Positions 6,073 to 7,490 of a DNA stretch of 7,490 bases are shown piece by piece. Source of the stretch: Candidatus Gottesmanbacteria bacterium RIFCSPLOWO2_01_FULL_49_10 (GTDB lineage Bacteria > Patescibacteriota > Microgenomatia > UBA10105 > UBA927); the NCBI GenBank assembly GCA_001781025.1, contig MFJZ01000026.1, forward strand, positions 6,942-14,431. Direction: 5' to 3'. Below the pieces are notes generated by a model. That model was not told the DNA's origin, did not search any database, and saw only the letters and a program-made list of their open reading frames with translations. The translations under genes and the position numbers were made by a program. Numbering within the stretch: position 1 is the first letter of the stretch; each line of letters opens with the position of its first letter.

Positions 6073-7179
6073 TTATTTCTTCCTCACGACAAACTTTTCA
6101 TCCAATCGTTTTAAGTTTTCCATCACTCCGGTGTACTCCATCTCATCTTGCGGACCCATGGCGGGATTGAAAAAACCCTGCCGTCGCATTTCTAAAGTCT
6201 TTTGCGACGCTTTCTCTCGGATCATATCCCAGAACGGTTGGTCAAATATATCAACTGCTTCCGTAAGTTTTCCCTCATGAACACAATAGCCTGCTGCGGT
6301 AACGATTGTCGGTCCGTCAAAATATGAAATAATAGTATTTTGTTTAACCGGCATCACCGCCACATGGTGACTTCCGCGATTATTTCCTAAAACGTAATGC
6401 GCTAAGGACCATGGTGACGTTATTTCACCCGTATCGGGAAAGGATTTTTGGGTTCGGACAATAGCAACCGGGTCATCCTTGCCCACATACTTTCCGGCGA
6501 TATTGTGAAGTCTGCTTGTTGAGGCCACTGCAGCAGTAAGTCCACCTGCATTCTCCACAATGCTTTCGATGACGTAATGGTTCGGATCACGCAAAAGTGT
6601 AGCGACATCATAGTAATCACACGGTACTTTCAGCGAGATAACACGATCTCCCTCCGTATAATTAACGTCCATAATATTAAACGTAAATCCTCCCCGCATC
6701 TCCGGGGCAAGAAGCAGACCAGCATTATGAAACGGATCGGCAAATGAACAAAAGAACGGATAATTAAATACCCCCGGCCCGCACTTATCTGCGGCAAACA
6801 CAACAAACGGTTCAGCCGGTCGTTCTTCGAGTTCGATTTCTGCCGATCCCGGCCCCATACCCCGGACGTTTCCGGAAAACGCGTCCTTGAGAAGGTCTTG
6901 TCCTGCGCCGTAAAGCCCTTGGGATTTGGCAATGGCGGTGGTTGCCACAAACGTATCCCAGGCGAGTTTGTGAATGTCCGGATTGTCTGTACCCTTGTCG
7001 TGTATCATGAGAAGGGCAATGTCATCGCCGGTAAATGTCACTCGCGCGTCTGTCAGGAGTCCAGATTTCACTGCAACCCCCATGGCCTCTTTAGCTTTAG
7101 CCAGCATGACATCACTTGGGCGATTATGCCCGCCGATTGATCCCGTATCCGCTTTAATAATGGAAAGAGTTGTTTTCAT
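6073..7179 (-). CDS. fbp: Bifunctional fructose-1,6-bisphosphate aldolase/phosphatase (archaeal type, FBPase class V)
   Basis: One active site first condenses DHAP and glyceraldehyde-3-phosphate to FBP and then removes the 1-phosphate, giving fructose-6-phosphate. This makes the step irreversible and gluconeogenic. At 368 residues it matches the archaeal enzymes. Visible landmarks: KADTGSIGGH (9-18, metal ligand Asp11 and His18), GDD (51-53), YGAGQDLLKDAFSGNVRGMGPG (90-111), ADKCGPGVFN (130-139), GKYVGKDDP (229-237, with Tyr231, Schiff-base Lys234 and metal ligands Asp235/Asp236), RGSHH (268-272), FDGP (287-290) and EMEYT (346-350). All key residues are present. The start is ATG 7179: the family N-terminus MKTT begins there and GGAGGG lies 5 nt upstream. 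A longer reading from 7257 would only overlap gpmI. The ATG overlaps the gpmI stop (ATGA). Confidence 0.96.
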   Translation of the reverse strand: MKTTLSIIKADTGSIGGHNRPSDVMLAKAKEAMGVAVKSGLLTDARVTFTGDDIALLMIHDKGTDNPDIHKLAWDTFVATTAIAKSQGLYGAGQDLLKDAFSGNVRGMGPGSAEIELEERPAEPFVVFAADKCGPGVFNYPFFCSFADPFHNAGLLLAPEMRGGFTFNIMDVNYTEGDRVISLKVPCDYYDVATLLRDPNHYVIESIVENAGGLTAAVASTSRLHNIAGKYVGKDDPVAIVRTQKSFPDTGEITSPWSLAHYVLGNNRGSHHVAVMPVKQNTIISYFDGPTIVTAAGYCVHEGKLTEAVDIFDQPFWDMIREKASQKTLEMRRQGFFNPAMGPQDEMEYTGVMENLKRLDEKFVVRKK

Positions 7180-7490
7180 GTTTTCCCTCCTTGTATAAAA
7201 TCTGCCAATAAATTTATCCCTGTCATTTCTGGTGGTACGGCAAGACCGAGGAGACAAAGGAGTGTTGGCGCCACATCGGCAAGCTTGCCTTTCGGGAGAT
7301 GATGAGGATATCCCAGAAATCGTTTGGCTATCACCATAAACGGTACTGGGAATGTCGAATGCTCGGTATCCATTCCTCCGTCAGCTCCCAGCATCTCTTC
7401 CACGTTACCATGATCACCGGTAATGATGCAAGCACCGTCAACGCGCAAAATTTCCTCCATAATCCGACCGACGCATACATCGGTCGCCTC
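7176..7490 (-). CDS. gpmI: Cofactor-independent phosphoglycerate mutase, C-terminal part
   Basis: Interconverts 3- and 2-phosphoglycerate in glycolysis and gluconeogenesis through a phosphoserine intermediate, with two Mn ions. Only the last 104 residues are in the window; reading stays open past the right edge, so internal ATG codons such as the one at 7460 are not the start. Family features: EATDVCVGRIMEEIL helix, IITGDHGNVEEM with the metal-binding Asp-His pair, DTEHSTFPVPFMV with the metal-binding His, then KLADVAPTLLCLLGLAVPPEMTG near the C-terminus. The catalytic serine lies in the missing N-terminal part. It stops with TGA inside ATGA shared with fbp, making it the upstream gene of the fbp-acsA operon. 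The operon promoter is outside the window. Confidence 0.94.
   Translation of the reverse strand, partial: EATDVCVGRIMEEILRVDGACIITGDHGNVEEMLGADGGMDTEHSTFPVPFMVIAKRFLGYPHHLPKGKLADVAPTLLCLLGLAVPPEMTGINLLADFIQGGKT
7185..7190 (-). promoter_or_regulatory. Strong ribosome binding site for fbp inside gpmI
   Basis: GGAGGG, 5 nt before ATG 7179, is formed by the codons for Gly-Gly near the gpmI C-terminus (QGGKT). Together with the ATGA overlap it implies termination-reinitiation coupling and fixes the fbp start. Confidence 0.85.

Noticed and set aside
7180..7257. Extended N-terminus for fbp beginning at 7257
   Set aside because: The extension overlaps the conserved end of gpmI in another frame. The MKTT start with GGAGGG matches the family.

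Overview
This is a gene-dense bacterial window with essentially no free space. Seven protein genes are well supported and one small unknown ORF is likely real. Two genes run off the edges: uvrB on the left and gpmI on the right. No rRNA, tRNA, CRISPR array or insertion sequence is visible. All three stop codons are used (TAA, TAG, and TGA at the end of gpmI), so there is no sign of UGA recoding. The bacterial LexA/UvrB pair, an archaeal-type bifunctional FBP aldolase/phosphatase, a short RsmI, very tight gene packing and a possibly leaderless gene fit an uncultivated or deep-branching bacterial lineage. I cannot name the phylum from sequence alone.

Left part (1-2674), DNA damage response: uvrB (minus strand, cut at its 3' end) and lexA (plus strand) diverge from a 124-bp AT-rich spacer. 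The spacer holds a good sigma-70-like lexA promoter overlapped by two near-palindromic TAGTNNAC boxes. These are candidates for an SOS operator that could serve both genes. UvrB carries an unusual basic insertion of about 19 residues between helicase motif III and domain 3.

Middle part (2676-4082): a DedA-family membrane protein (minus) ends one base from lexA and diverges from rsmI (plus), a 16S rRNA 2'-O-methyltransferase. Their start codons are only 45 bp apart. The apparent dedA promoter lies over the rsmI start codon, and the perfect -10 hexamer for rsmI lies 6 nt before its ATG, which suggests a leaderless mRNA and competing promoters.

Right part (4098-7490): a minus-strand operon in the order gpmI (phosphoglycerate mutase), FBP aldolase/phosphatase, acsA (AMP-forming acetyl-CoA synthetase), then a 74-residue unknown protein. 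Every junction is coupled: ATGA, a 2-nt gap, and TAATG. The first two enzymes are gluconeogenic steps and AcsA activates acetate, so the operon looks like an acetate or sugar-phosphate carbon-flux module.

The most striking unexplained structure is a 31-bp perfect palindrome (14-bp arms, 3-nt loop, each arm itself a palindrome) inside acsA. It coincides with an in-frame insertion of about 13 residues in the C-terminal domain. It resembles a small palindromic element that has been accommodated inside a coding gene.
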